Made by a program: the position numbers and the translations under genes
In this document: positions 1 through 5,218 of the stretch, one piece after another
Layout of the letters: each line of letters starts with the position of its first letter
Position numbering within the stretch: the stretch's first letter is position 1
The notes under the pieces: model-generated
Seen by the model: only the letters and a program-made list of their open reading frames with translations
Told to the model about the DNA's origin: nothing
The model's database searches: none
Source of the DNA: Actinomycetota bacterium
GTDB lineage: Bacteria; Actinomycetota; Acidimicrobiia; Acidimicrobiales; Aldehydirespiratoraceae
DNA: 5,218 bases
Direction of reading: 5' to 3'
NCBI GenBank assembly: GCA_012271125.1
Contig: JAAXHB010000234.1
Span: 1 to 5,218 of the forward strand

Positions 1-297
1 TGCGACCCAGAAATGCTTTATGACCTTAACAACGACCCCGACGAGGTCACAAAAGCGGCAACAGACCCCAGCTACGCCCAACAATGCCAGGAACTTGCGG
101 CTCTAGTCACGAAACGTTGGGATTTTGATCAAGTCAACGAAGATGTGCTACGCAGTCAACACGATCGCATATTCATCTACAACTCGTTCCGCCGTGGCAA
201 CCGCCCCGTCTGGGACTATTCGGTATCGCCAGACATCGAGCCCTGGGCACTCCGCGACGGAATCTCCTACAGCACCTGGTCAAGCGCCACGAACTAG
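1..297 (+). CDS. Sulfatase, choline-sulfatase type, C-terminal fragment (5' end outside window)
   Basis: The reading frame is open from base 1, so the first Met (base 13) is internal and only the last 98 residues are visible. The fragment begins with the LYDLNNDPDE motif (residues 6-15), the conserved strand near the C-terminus of alkaline-phosphatase-fold sulfatases (L[YF]DLxxDPxE). It continues with a segment resembling the choline-sulfatase C-terminal domain: RWDFDQVNEDVLRSQ, then a basic helix, then PVWDY at about residues 70-74. Such enzymes hydrolyse sulfate esters using a formylglycine in an N-terminal CxPxR motif, which is not in this window, so activity cannot be judged. Sulfatase family membership is fairly secure. 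Choline sulfate as the substrate is not, because this tail also occurs in relatives of unknown specificity. The gene converges on the leftward operon and ends in a TAG that overlaps the stop of the neighbouring dehydrogenase gene. Confidence 0.8.
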   Translation, partial: CDPEMLYDLNNDPDEVTKAATDPSYAQQCQELAALVTKRWDFDQVNEDVLRSQHDRIFIYNSFRRGNRPVWDYSVSPDIEPWALRDGISYSTWSSATN

Positions 298-299
298 TT
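292..299. other. Palindromic shared stop of two convergent genes (AACTAGTT)
   Basis: The 8-bp palindrome AACTAGTT carries the TAG stop of the sulfatase (295-297, +) and the TAG stop of the dehydrogenase (296-294, -). The coding regions overlap by the 4 bases CTAG. Because of the symmetry both proteins end in Asn-stop. There is no intergenic space and I see no strong GC hairpin with a T-tract on either side, so transcripts from the two strands probably overlap or end inside the opposing gene. Confidence 0.9.
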
Positions 300-1373
300 A
301 GGCAACAAAACTGTTCGAGTCGCAGTGCCTGACTTAATACCCGCAAACGCTTCCGACAGCCCTTCTAGCCCAGCCGTTCCAGAAATCAACTCGTCTAACT
401 TGAGCCGCCCTCGCAAATACAAGTCAACCAACATAGGAAAATCTTTATGCGGCCGAGTGCCGCCGGCGCGAACACCTAGCAGGTTCTTGTTCTGATGTAG
501 CGCCATAAACGGATAGGTAACAGTGGCGGTGAGCTCCGGCACACCTACTGCAGCAATGTTCCCGCCAGGCCTTGTCATTGATATAGCAGAACCAAGCAGC
601 TTAGGATCACCAACTACCTCAAAAACATGATGCACTCCACCAGGCACCAAAGACTTAACCGCTTCAACAGGATCAACATCAGTGGTGTCAACAAAATCAG
701 TCGCCCCGAACTCACGAGCAATCGTTTCCTTCCCTGCAACCCGATCCAAAACCACAATGACAGACGCCCCCGCCAAAGCAGCTGCCTGAACGACGTTCAA
801 CCCAACCCCACCGGCACCAATCACAACAACGCTGTCACCCATCCGCACCTGGGCACGATTAAACACAGCCCCAGCCCCTGTCGCCACCGCGCACCCAATC
901 AAAGCCGCTGCTTCCAACGGCATCTCCACCGGTATCGGAACGCACTGGTTTTCATGAACAACGGTTTCTTGAACGAAAGCCCCGATGTTCGCGAAGTTGT
1001 AGATCAACTCCTTGCCTTCAGAAAACGACTGCCGCAAGCCTCCAAATGACTCAGCACAGTTCCCCGGATCACCACCTTCGCAATCGTCGCAGTGCCCGCA
1101 GTTGGTAAAGGTTGACAAGATCACATGGTCTCCCACTGAGCAGTAACTAACCGCCGACCCAACCTCTCGAACAATCCCAGAGGCTTCATGGCCCAATACC
1201 AAAGGTGTAGGCATGAAGTATTTGCCGTGAACGCAGCTCAAGTCACTGCCACACACCCCCGCAGCAGCTATCTCAACTCGAACCTGTCGCGGCTCAAGGT
1301 CGCCAACCAGCTCAAGCGAATCAGACAACCGAACACTGTCCTCGGCCGTCCCCTCCAAAATCAGCCCGCGCAA
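294..1373 (-). CDS. Zn-dependent medium-chain alcohol dehydrogenase
   Basis: A 359-residue member of the MDR alcohol dehydrogenase family, a cytosolic enzyme type that oxidises an alcohol to an aldehyde or ketone with NAD(P)+. The N-terminal GroES-like domain has the catalytic zinc ligands Cys41 (GVCGSD), His62-Glu63 (LGHE) and Cys161 (GCAVATG). It also has a complete structural-zinc lobe, Cys92, Cys95, Cys98 and Cys106. The Rossmann domain has GAGGVG at 186-191 and an acidic residue, Asp210, at the end of the second strand, which by family rule favours NAD+ over NADP+. Length is normal for the family. The start is TTG: an in-frame TAG (the stop of the upstream kinase gene) lies five codons upstream and no ATG or GTG lies between. 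The protein then begins RGLILEG, as relatives do. The Shine-Dalgarno signal is weak (GG-rich GGTTGGTGG), so coupling to the kinase gene is likely. It is the last gene of the operon. The substrate is unknown; a terpenoid or steroid-like alcohol is an inference from the context only. Confidence 0.92.
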   Translation of the reverse strand: MRGLILEGTAEDSVRLSDSLELVGDLEPRQVRVEIAAAGVCGSDLSCVHGKYFMPTPLVLGHEASGIVREVGSAVSYCSVGDHVILSTFTNCGHCDDCEGGDPGNCAESFGGLRQSFSEGKELIYNFANIGAFVQETVVHENQCVPIPVEMPLEAAALIGCAVATGAGAVFNRAQVRMGDSVVVIGAGGVGLNVVQAAALAGASVIVVLDRVAGKETIAREFGATDFVDTTDVDPVEAVKSLVPGGVHHVFEVVGDPKLLGSAISMTRPGGNIAAVGVPELTATVTYPFMALHQNKNLLGVRAGGTRPHKDFPMLVDLYLRGRLKLDELISGTAGLEGLSEAFAGIKSGTATRTVLLPN

Positions 1374-1385
1374 GCAACCACCAAC

Positions 1386-2495
1386 CTAAGCAGCAGCGCC
1401 GACCCGTTCAACAGTGCCCCAACGCCCAGCCGCTGCAATCGCCCCCACAAGCATCGCCTCGAACTTGTGCTTAGCTCGTTGATCCCCGTTTCCTGAAGCA
1501 CTGGCTTCTAAAGCGTTGGCATATATAACGTGTGAGACGCTGCAAGGGTAAAACACCCCCCAAGCAAGGTCATCCAACAGGCGTTCTATCGACCAAGCCG
1601 GCCCACCCGCCGCTGCAAACTCCCGCAAGTAAAGCTCCAACAACTCCGGCTCACGAGGCAACGTCTCCGCATTGTGACAGCTCGACAAAAGCCAACCCAG
1701 ATCATGTCCTGGAAATGACCACATGCCGGTCTGCCAGTCCAGAACCACAGCCGCATCATCGACAAAAACAACGTTGTCAAGCTCCAAGTCCGTGTGAGCA
1801 AACGTCGCAGGACGTGCCAAAAACAACCCCAAACAAGTCTCAGTGTCAGCCATCCAAAACTCAGAAACCAGTCGATCCAACTCCGCTGGATACAGATGAT
1901 CAAACTTGCCATGACGCCTGCTCCACGAGTCAGCAGCAAATGGAATCCCCAACCGCAGCGACGGCGCCGCCCAGGTCATCAACCAATCACACCCCGACAA
2001 GTCCATCTCCCAAAAAGCCCCATGCATGCGAGCCATCGCCGCAACCAGGGTCGCCAACCGCTCAAAGGTTGTCCCACCCAACAAATCCCCCGCCTCACAC
2101 GGGTAGATGCGCTCCAGCAACAGGTTGGCATCACGGGTTTGATAATCAAACAAGTTCACATAACAGCGAGGAATGTCCACTCCAGTTTTCGCAATGAAAT
2201 CGGGTGCCAAATCCCGATAAAACCCGTGTTCCCGCTCATAAGACAACATCACGCTCGCATACAGCCGAGCCAACTCATTATCCAACGAGCACTTGCCGAT
2301 GAACTGCGCCGGCACCTCACACGCCTCGCCATATCCAACCTCAATCACCGACACTTCACCCATCACGCCGGTAACCCCCCCAAGCGGCGTCACATCAACG
2401 CTCACAATTTCAGCCGGCGAATGTCCCGCTTCGACTAGGGCACCGTAAAGCCACTCCGGTGTCATGTCGTGAAGCGTTTTGAGTATCTCAGTCAT
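1386..2495 (-). CDS. APH / ecdysteroid-kinase-like phosphotransferase
   Basis: A 369-residue protein with the kinase-like fold of the aminoglycoside phosphotransferase superfamily, closest in style to the ecdysteroid-kinase-like branch. Visible elements in order: a Gly-rich nucleotide loop LGGVTGVMGEV (about 38-48); a likely ATP-binding lysine, Lys68, in FIGKCS; a helix with YEREHGFYRDLAP (86-98), whose Glu would pair with that lysine; the catalytic loop HTDLELDN (234-241), with Asp236 as base and Asn241 as metal ligand; and the metal-binding Asp253 in VLDWQ. The loop is usually HGD, so Thr235 is a substitution. The family phosphorylates hydroxyls of small molecules (aminoglycosides, choline, sterols, some lipids). 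In actinobacteria many members sit in lipid or steroid catabolic clusters with no known substrate. It is not reliable evidence of antibiotic resistance. The ATG overlaps the end of the hydratase gene by 8 bases (ATGACTGA), and the TAG stop is 12 nt before the dehydrogenase gene in the same frame. Confidence 0.85.
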   Translation of the reverse strand: MTEILKTLHDMTPEWLYGALVEAGHSPAEIVSVDVTPLGGVTGVMGEVSVIEVGYGEACEVPAQFIGKCSLDNELARLYASVMLSYEREHGFYRDLAPDFIAKTGVDIPRCYVNLFDYQTRDANLLLERIYPCEAGDLLGGTTFERLATLVAAMARMHGAFWEMDLSGCDWLMTWAAPSLRLGIPFAADSWSRRHGKFDHLYPAELDRLVSEFWMADTETCLGLFLARPATFAHTDLELDNVVFVDDAAVVLDWQTGMWSFPGHDLGWLLSSCHNAETLPREPELLELYLREFAAAGGPAWSIERLLDDLAWGVFYPCSVSHVIYANALEASASGNGDQRAKHKFEAMLVGAIAAAGRWGTVERVGAAA

Positions 2496-3318
2496 CGCTC
2501 GATATTTTCGACGACGACTCAGACGATGCTGACTCGGATGCCTTTGTTGACGATGACGATGCCTGCGATACCACCCAACTGGGCCGACGTTTTTCTAGAA
2601 ACGCTGTCATCCCTTCGCGTGCCTCGTCACTAGCAAATACTGCCGCCGACAGTTCAGCCGTCCATGCCGTGGCTTGCTCAAAGGTCATGTCCGGCACATT
2701 GGCAAGCACTTGCTTGGTGGCTGCTAACGCATTTGGTCCGCCTTGAACGACATCGGCGACAATGGCAGCAACGGTCTCGTCAAGATCCTCCGCTGGAACA
2801 GCAGCGTTGATAAGCCCCATGAAGGCAGCTCTTTGTGCGCTGAAGCGAGTGCCGCGCAGAAAAAATTCACGGGCATGAGACATGCGCATCTTGCGAAGGC
2901 AAATATTGGCGATCATCGCTGGTGACACTCCCACACGCACTTCGCTAAACCCGAACTGAACGTCCTCTCTGGCAACAGAAATGTCCATTGCGGCTGCGAT
3001 ACCCATCCCGCCGGCGACGCAGTGCCCGTCGATGCGTCCGATGTAAGGCTTGGGCGAACGCCAAAAACGTCCAAACAATTCCGACGTCGCAGGTGTCGCC
3101 GGATTCGCCTCACCAGACGCTTTCAGGTCAGCACCGGCACAAAACACCTTTCCCGTATTGGTTAAAACGACGACTCGAACGTCAGGATTCGAATCCGCGT
3201 CATCAAGTATCAAAGTGAGTTCACCAAGAAGACGTTGACTTAAGGCGTTGCGGTTCTCTTCGTCACTCATGGTGACGGTCAGCACACCTGCCTCCAACGT
3301 TGCTGTTACAAGGCTCAC
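2488..3318 (-). CDS. Enoyl-CoA hydratase/isomerase (crotonase) family protein with Ser-rich tail
   Basis: A crotonase-fold protein, 276 residues from the GTG chosen here. It should hydrate or isomerise an enoyl-CoA in a beta-oxidation-like pathway. The oxyanion-hole segments are present: FCAGADL (59-65) and HCVAGGMG (99-106). Of the two catalytic glutamates of classical crotonase, the second is kept (Glu126 in GFSEVRVG). The position of the first aligns by eye with Gly106, as in several hydratases of branched or glutaconyl-type CoA esters. The normal family C-terminus FLEKRRPSW ends at residue 248 and is followed by about 28 extra residues rich in Ser, Glu and Asp. Start choice: GTG 3318 gives a typical short N-terminus (VSLVTATL), lies 10 nt after the upstream stop and has GAGTGG 6 nt ahead. 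ATG 3342 (284 residues) and TTG 3372 (294 residues) are in frame and possible, but add residues that look unlike the family and overlap the preceding gene. In this context an AtuE-like hydratase role is conceivable but unproven. Confidence 0.88.
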   Translation of the reverse strand: MSLVTATLEAGVLTVTMSDEENRNALSQRLLGELTLILDDADSNPDVRVVVLTNTGKVFCAGADLKASGEANPATPATSELFGRFWRSPKPYIGRIDGHCVAGGMGIAAAMDISVAREDVQFGFSEVRVGVSPAMIANICLRKMRMSHAREFFLRGTRFSAQRAAFMGLINAAVPAEDLDETVAAIVADVVQGGPNALAATKQVLANVPDMTFEQATAWTAELSAAVFASDEAREGMTAFLEKRRPSWVVSQASSSSTKASESASSESSSKISSDD

Positions 3319-3328
3319 GTCACACCAC

Positions 3329-4129
3329 TCATGTCGGGCCATCCGTTGCCGGACCGGCAAAGGCTTGCGCAATGCTCATCCATTCGCTCGCAGACTCACC
3401 AACTATTTCTAAGTCTGTTTGTGTCACATTGCGTCGCTGAGTCACCACACGACAAAAGTCCAACGCCGCCCCTCGCACACAGTTATCACTGCTCTCTCCC
3501 CAAGTCCAGGTGCCACCGCTTGGCGCATCTAGTTCTACCCTCACATCACCATCTGGCACATCGACATCTGGCGGGATTAGCCCTCGGTTTATATACGACC
3601 AGCCTCGAGTGATGACCCCTAGCTGCGCGATGTGTCGCAGCCGATCAGTGGGTGCCCTCGCCACGCCTACAGCTTCGCAGACATCTTCGCCATGCGCCCA
3701 AGCCTCCATCAACCGCGCTGTGAAAAAAGACTTTGCGCTCATCGACGGCCCATACCAAGCAATGCGAGTATCGTCAGCTACACCTTCCCCCGCCGCTTGT
3801 AACGCTTGCCGGTTTTCCCGCCACTGCGCCAGCCTGTCCGCAACGCTTAATGCTCGAAACGTCCCCAACGTGAAATCATCACCCGCAGTTGGACTTTCAC
3901 CAGCCACCGCAAAAAGCTCTTTTGCCGCCGTCTTGAACGCATCCGGGTCGGTGATGGCTAGTGCTGCGGTTGAGTCGAAGTAGCTGAGGTGTCCAATCTG
4001 ATCGGTAACGCTCCATCGCGGACTCGCCGTCGGCGTATCCCACTGCGCCTCATCAAGCGCAGCCACTACCTCATCTAACGACCCCTGCTCTTCCCACAAG
4101 TCCCCCAACACTTCCCCCAAACCCGTCAT
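3329..4129 (-). CDS. Maleylpyruvate isomerase-like (DinB/MDMPI-fold) metal-binding protein, TIGR03084 type
   Basis: A 266-residue protein resembling the actinobacterial TIGR03084 group of the DinB / mycothiol-dependent maleylpyruvate isomerase superfamily. The N-terminal four-helix-bundle domain has PRWSVTDQIGHLSYFD, with His47 as the first expected metal ligand. It also has RLMEAWAHGEDV, with Glu142 and His146 forming the E-x3-H pair. This His/Glu/His triad matches the zinc site of Corynebacterium maleylpyruvate isomerase. The second half (about 180-266) resembles the small C-terminal domain of these proteins, with a GTWTWGESSDNCVRGAALDFC stretch. Members may use mycothiol as cofactor, but the reaction of this group is unknown. 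ATG 4129 is chosen because it forms an ATGA overlap with the upstream AtuA-family stop and has GGGGA 6 nt ahead. An in-frame start at 4183 would add 18 residues unlike the family. I recall this group occurring beside AtuA-like genes in other actinobacteria, which fits but needs a database check. Confidence 0.85.
   Translation of the reverse strand: MTGLGEVLGDLWEEQGSLDEVVAALDEAQWDTPTASPRWSVTDQIGHLSYFDSTAALAITDPDAFKTAAKELFAVAGESPTAGDDFTLGTFRALSVADRLAQWRENRQALQAAGEGVADDTRIAWYGPSMSAKSFFTARLMEAWAHGEDVCEAVGVARAPTDRLRHIAQLGVITRGWSYINRGLIPPDVDVPDGDVRVELDAPSGGTWTWGESSDNCVRGAALDFCRVVTQRRNVTQTDLEIVGESASEWMSIAQAFAGPATDGPT
3346..3360. repeat. Perfect inverted repeat TTGCCGG-A-CCGGCAA
   Basis: Two 7-base arms (3346-3352 and 3354-3360) flank a single central base. 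In the mRNA this could form a 6-bp stem with a 3-base loop. It lies in the last codons of the MDMPI-like gene, 3 nt ahead of the alternative ATG (3342) of the hydratase and 27 nt ahead of the preferred GTG. It has no U-tract, so it is not a typical intrinsic terminator. It may be chance. Confidence 0.6.
4082..4124 (-). other. Potential G-quadruplex motif just after the start of the MDMPI-like gene
   Basis: On the coding strand five G-tracts follow one another: GGG (4124-4122), GGGGG (4118-4114), GGGGG (4106-4102), GGG (4095-4093) and GGGG (4085-4082). The loops are 3, 7, 6 and 7 bases. This satisfies the usual G3+N1-7 rule and starts five bases inside the start codon at 4129. The tracts arise partly from Gly GGG/GGA codons and neighbouring TTG codons. 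Folding and function are inference. Confidence 0.5.
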
Positions 4130-5217
4130 CTTGTTTCCCCAAGCAGCTCGACCGGAATATCCACGTAGCGAGCACGAAGCCATTCGCCAAGGCTTTTAGC
4201 TTGCGGGTCTTGTCGCCATGACGCGGCTACACCTTCGCTAAGGATTCCATGTATGACAAAGTTAAGCGACAAAATATTCGCCAACCGATAGCGATCTACC
4301 CGCAGATCGGCAGTTTCCGGCAGTAGTTCTTGAAACTTCTCTACGGTCAAAAACCAATCCAGCCATTCAAAAGCAGCTTGACTGCGCGTGAACACGCCGA
4401 CGTTGGCATTGCCCCCCTTATCCCCCGACCTCGCCCCCACCACCTCTCCCAGAACCCCCAAGACAGTTTCTCCAAACTCCCTGCTCTCACCACTGGTGGC
4501 CACATCAACTATTTCCACAACGGGGAAGGAGTGGGGAGACTCAACGGTGGTGGTTTCGCCGGAAAGGAAAGTGACGTGTTGAGGGACGGCGGCGGCAGGA
4601 ACGGTTGCCGGATGGTAAACACCAAAAGCTCGAGGTTTGCCTGATCCACCGGGAGAAAACATTCCCGGAATTGTCGCCAGGGCGAGTTCGTTGATGGCGT
4701 TAAGCAAAGGCCGGCCGAGTTTGGATTCGTCCGAATCAAACAGACTCAGTTTCCACATCGACACCGCTTCCTCATTAGAGGCTGGATCGTCTTTAGCAGT
4801 AGGCAAAACTTGGGCAACAACCTTGTCAAAATCGTCCGACTCATACGGACACGCTCGCCAAAACGCCTCCGACACCAGCGATGCTTTGGCGTCAATATCC
4901 AAACCAATGAGCGCAACCTGAACCTCGCTGCGGAATCCACCATGTGAGTTAGCAGCAACCTTCAAGGTCTCCGGGGGCCGCTCACCCGTCACCGAATGAA
5001 TACGCACCCGATCCCGCTCAACTTGTTCAAGGCGGATCGTGTCAAAACGAGCGGTGACATCTGGGCCCAGATAAGCAGGCGAATCAATTTCATAAAGCAG
5101 TTGCGAGGTAACAGTGCCGATGCTGACCTCGCCGCCGGTGCCGTCGTGTTTGCCAATCACGCTTGAGCCATCCGCAGCAATTTCCGCCCACGGAAACCCA
5201 GCACGCTCAAGCCCAGA
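4126..5217 (-). CDS. AtuA-family (DUF1446) protein, C-terminal 363 residues (5' end outside window)
   Basis: The frame stays open to the right edge, through SGLERAGFPWAEI and onward, so the GTG at 5160 is internal. About 363 residues of a protein normally near 600 are visible. The first part is the end of the DUF1446 domain: VIGKHDGTGG, VSIGTVTSQLLYEIDSP, then RFDTIRLEQV and LIGLDIDAKASL. The final part is the AtuA-like C-terminal domain, with the signature GARSGDKGGNANVGVFTR, then NILSLNFVIHGILSEGVAAS and DPQAKSLGEWLRARYVDIP at the end. AtuA is required for growth on citronellol and geraniol in Pseudomonas aeruginosa, but its biochemical reaction is not established. Homologues are widespread in acyl-CoA catabolic clusters, so the family name does not fix the substrate. 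It is the first visible gene of the leftward operon and its TGA overlaps the ATG of the MDMPI-like gene by ATGA. No symbol is assigned because orthology to Pseudomonas atuA cannot be tested here. Confidence 0.88.
   Translation of the reverse strand, partial: SGLERAGFPWAEIAADGSSVIGKHDGTGGEVSIGTVTSQLLYEIDSPAYLGPDVTARFDTIRLEQVERDRVRIHSVTGERPPETLKVAANSHGGFRSEVQVALIGLDIDAKASLVSEAFWRACPYESDDFDKVVAQVLPTAKDDPASNEEAVSMWKLSLFDSDESKLGRPLLNAINELALATIPGMFSPGGSGKPRAFGVYHPATVPAAAVPQHVTFLSGETTTVESPHSFPVVEIVDVATSGESREFGETVLGVLGEVVGARSGDKGGNANVGVFTRSQAAFEWLDWFLTVEKFQELLPETADLRVDRYRLANILSLNFVIHGILSEGVAASWRQDPQAKSLGEWLRARYVDIPVELLGETR
4130..4140 (-). promoter_or_regulatory. Ribosome binding site for the MDMPI-like gene
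   Basis: GGGGA at 4140-4136 on the minus strand lies 6 nt before ATG 4129, inside the end of the AtuA-family gene. Together with the ATGA overlap it decides this start over the upstream in-frame candidate at 4183. Confidence 0.65.
4412..4459 (-). other. Second G-tract cluster on the coding strand of the AtuA-family gene
   Basis: Minus-strand G-runs occur at 4459-4455 (5), 4450-4448 (3), 4438-4434 (5), 4426-4422 (5) and 4417-4412 (6). The loops are 4, 9, 7 and 4 bases, so the cluster is a slightly relaxed quadruplex motif. It encodes the glycine-rich signature around SGDKGGNA and comes from a local preference for GGG glycine codons. Its role, if any, is unknown. Confidence 0.4.
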
Positions 5218-5218
5218 G

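Noticed and set aside
298..330. Possible terminator in AACAAAACTGTT just after the sulfatase stop
   Set aside because: The stem is only 4 A/T-rich pairs with no T-tract, and the sequence is coding for the dehydrogenase C-terminus.
627..1496. Plus-strand open frames at 627-1049 and 1188-1496 opposite the dehydrogenase
   Set aside because: The opposing frame carries a complete set of zinc-ligand and Rossmann motifs; these frames show no domain or ribosome binding site.
1532..2438. Long plus-strand open frames (1532-2197 and 1794-2438) antisense to the kinase gene
   Set aside because: Their products are Pro/Thr/Ser/Gln-rich with no recognisable motif and mirror the codon bias of the well-supported kinase gene on the other strand.
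1386..2495. Reading the kinase as an antibiotic-resistance aminoglycoside phosphotransferase
   Set aside because: The fold is shared, but the Gly-rich loop and YEREHGFYRDL segment resemble the ecdysteroid-kinase-like branch, and the neighbours are catabolic genes, with no mobile or resistance context.
3510..3983. 157-residue plus-strand open frame opposite the MDMPI-like gene
   Set aside because: Its composition is a shadow of the coding strand, and the minus-strand frame has the His/Glu/His metal site and operon overlaps.
4130..4183. Upstream in-frame start for the MDMPI-like gene
   Set aside because: It would overlap the AtuA-family gene by over 50 nt and add an atypical N-terminus, whereas ATG 4129 has an ATGA overlap and a good ribosome binding site.
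5158..5160. GTG as the true start of the AtuA-family gene
   Set aside because: The frame remains open for 19 further codons to the window edge with family-like sequence, and the DUF1446 domain would be cut in half.

Overview
This window looks like chromosomal DNA from an actinobacterium, probably a moderate-GC one. The main evidence is a gene of the mycothiol-dependent maleylpyruvate isomerase-like (TIGR03084-type) family, which is characteristic of actinobacteria. The Zn-alcohol dehydrogenase and the APH-like kinase are also of types common there. A marine or Acidimicrobiia-like lineage would fit the composition, but the sequence does not prove it.

Layout: the left edge (1-297, + strand) holds the C-terminal end of a sulfatase of the choline-sulfatase type. 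The rest of the window (294-5218) is one tightly packed leftward gene series on the minus strand. In transcription order it encodes an AtuA-family (DUF1446) protein that is open at the right edge, a DinB/MDMPI-fold metal-binding protein, an enoyl-CoA hydratase/isomerase-family protein, an APH/ecdysteroid-kinase-like phosphotransferase, and a Zn-dependent medium-chain dehydrogenase. Junctions are an ATGA overlap (4126-4129), a gap of about 10 nt or a short overlap depending on the hydratase start, an 8-nt overlap (2488-2495), and a 12-nt gap (1374-1385). This is the pattern of a translationally coupled operon. Its promoter must lie beyond the right edge. There is no intergenic stretch long enough to hold another gene, and I see no RNA gene, mobile element or CRISPR array.

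The last operon gene and the sulfatase converge and share their stop codons inside the palindrome AACTAGTT (292-299), so no dedicated intergenic terminator can fit between them.

Functionally, the set suggests catabolism of an alcohol-bearing, possibly terpenoid or steroid-like compound through CoA thioesters. The dehydrogenase would oxidise a hydroxyl, the hydratase would act on an enoyl-CoA, and AtuA homologues are linked to acyclic terpene utilisation in Pseudomonas. The kinase and the metal-binding protein have no assigned step. The substrate is not determined by the sequence. The most notable extra signals are G-tract clusters on the coding strand (one directly after the start of the MDMPI-like gene), a Ser-rich low-complexity tail on the hydratase, and a non-canonical HTD catalytic loop in the kinase.
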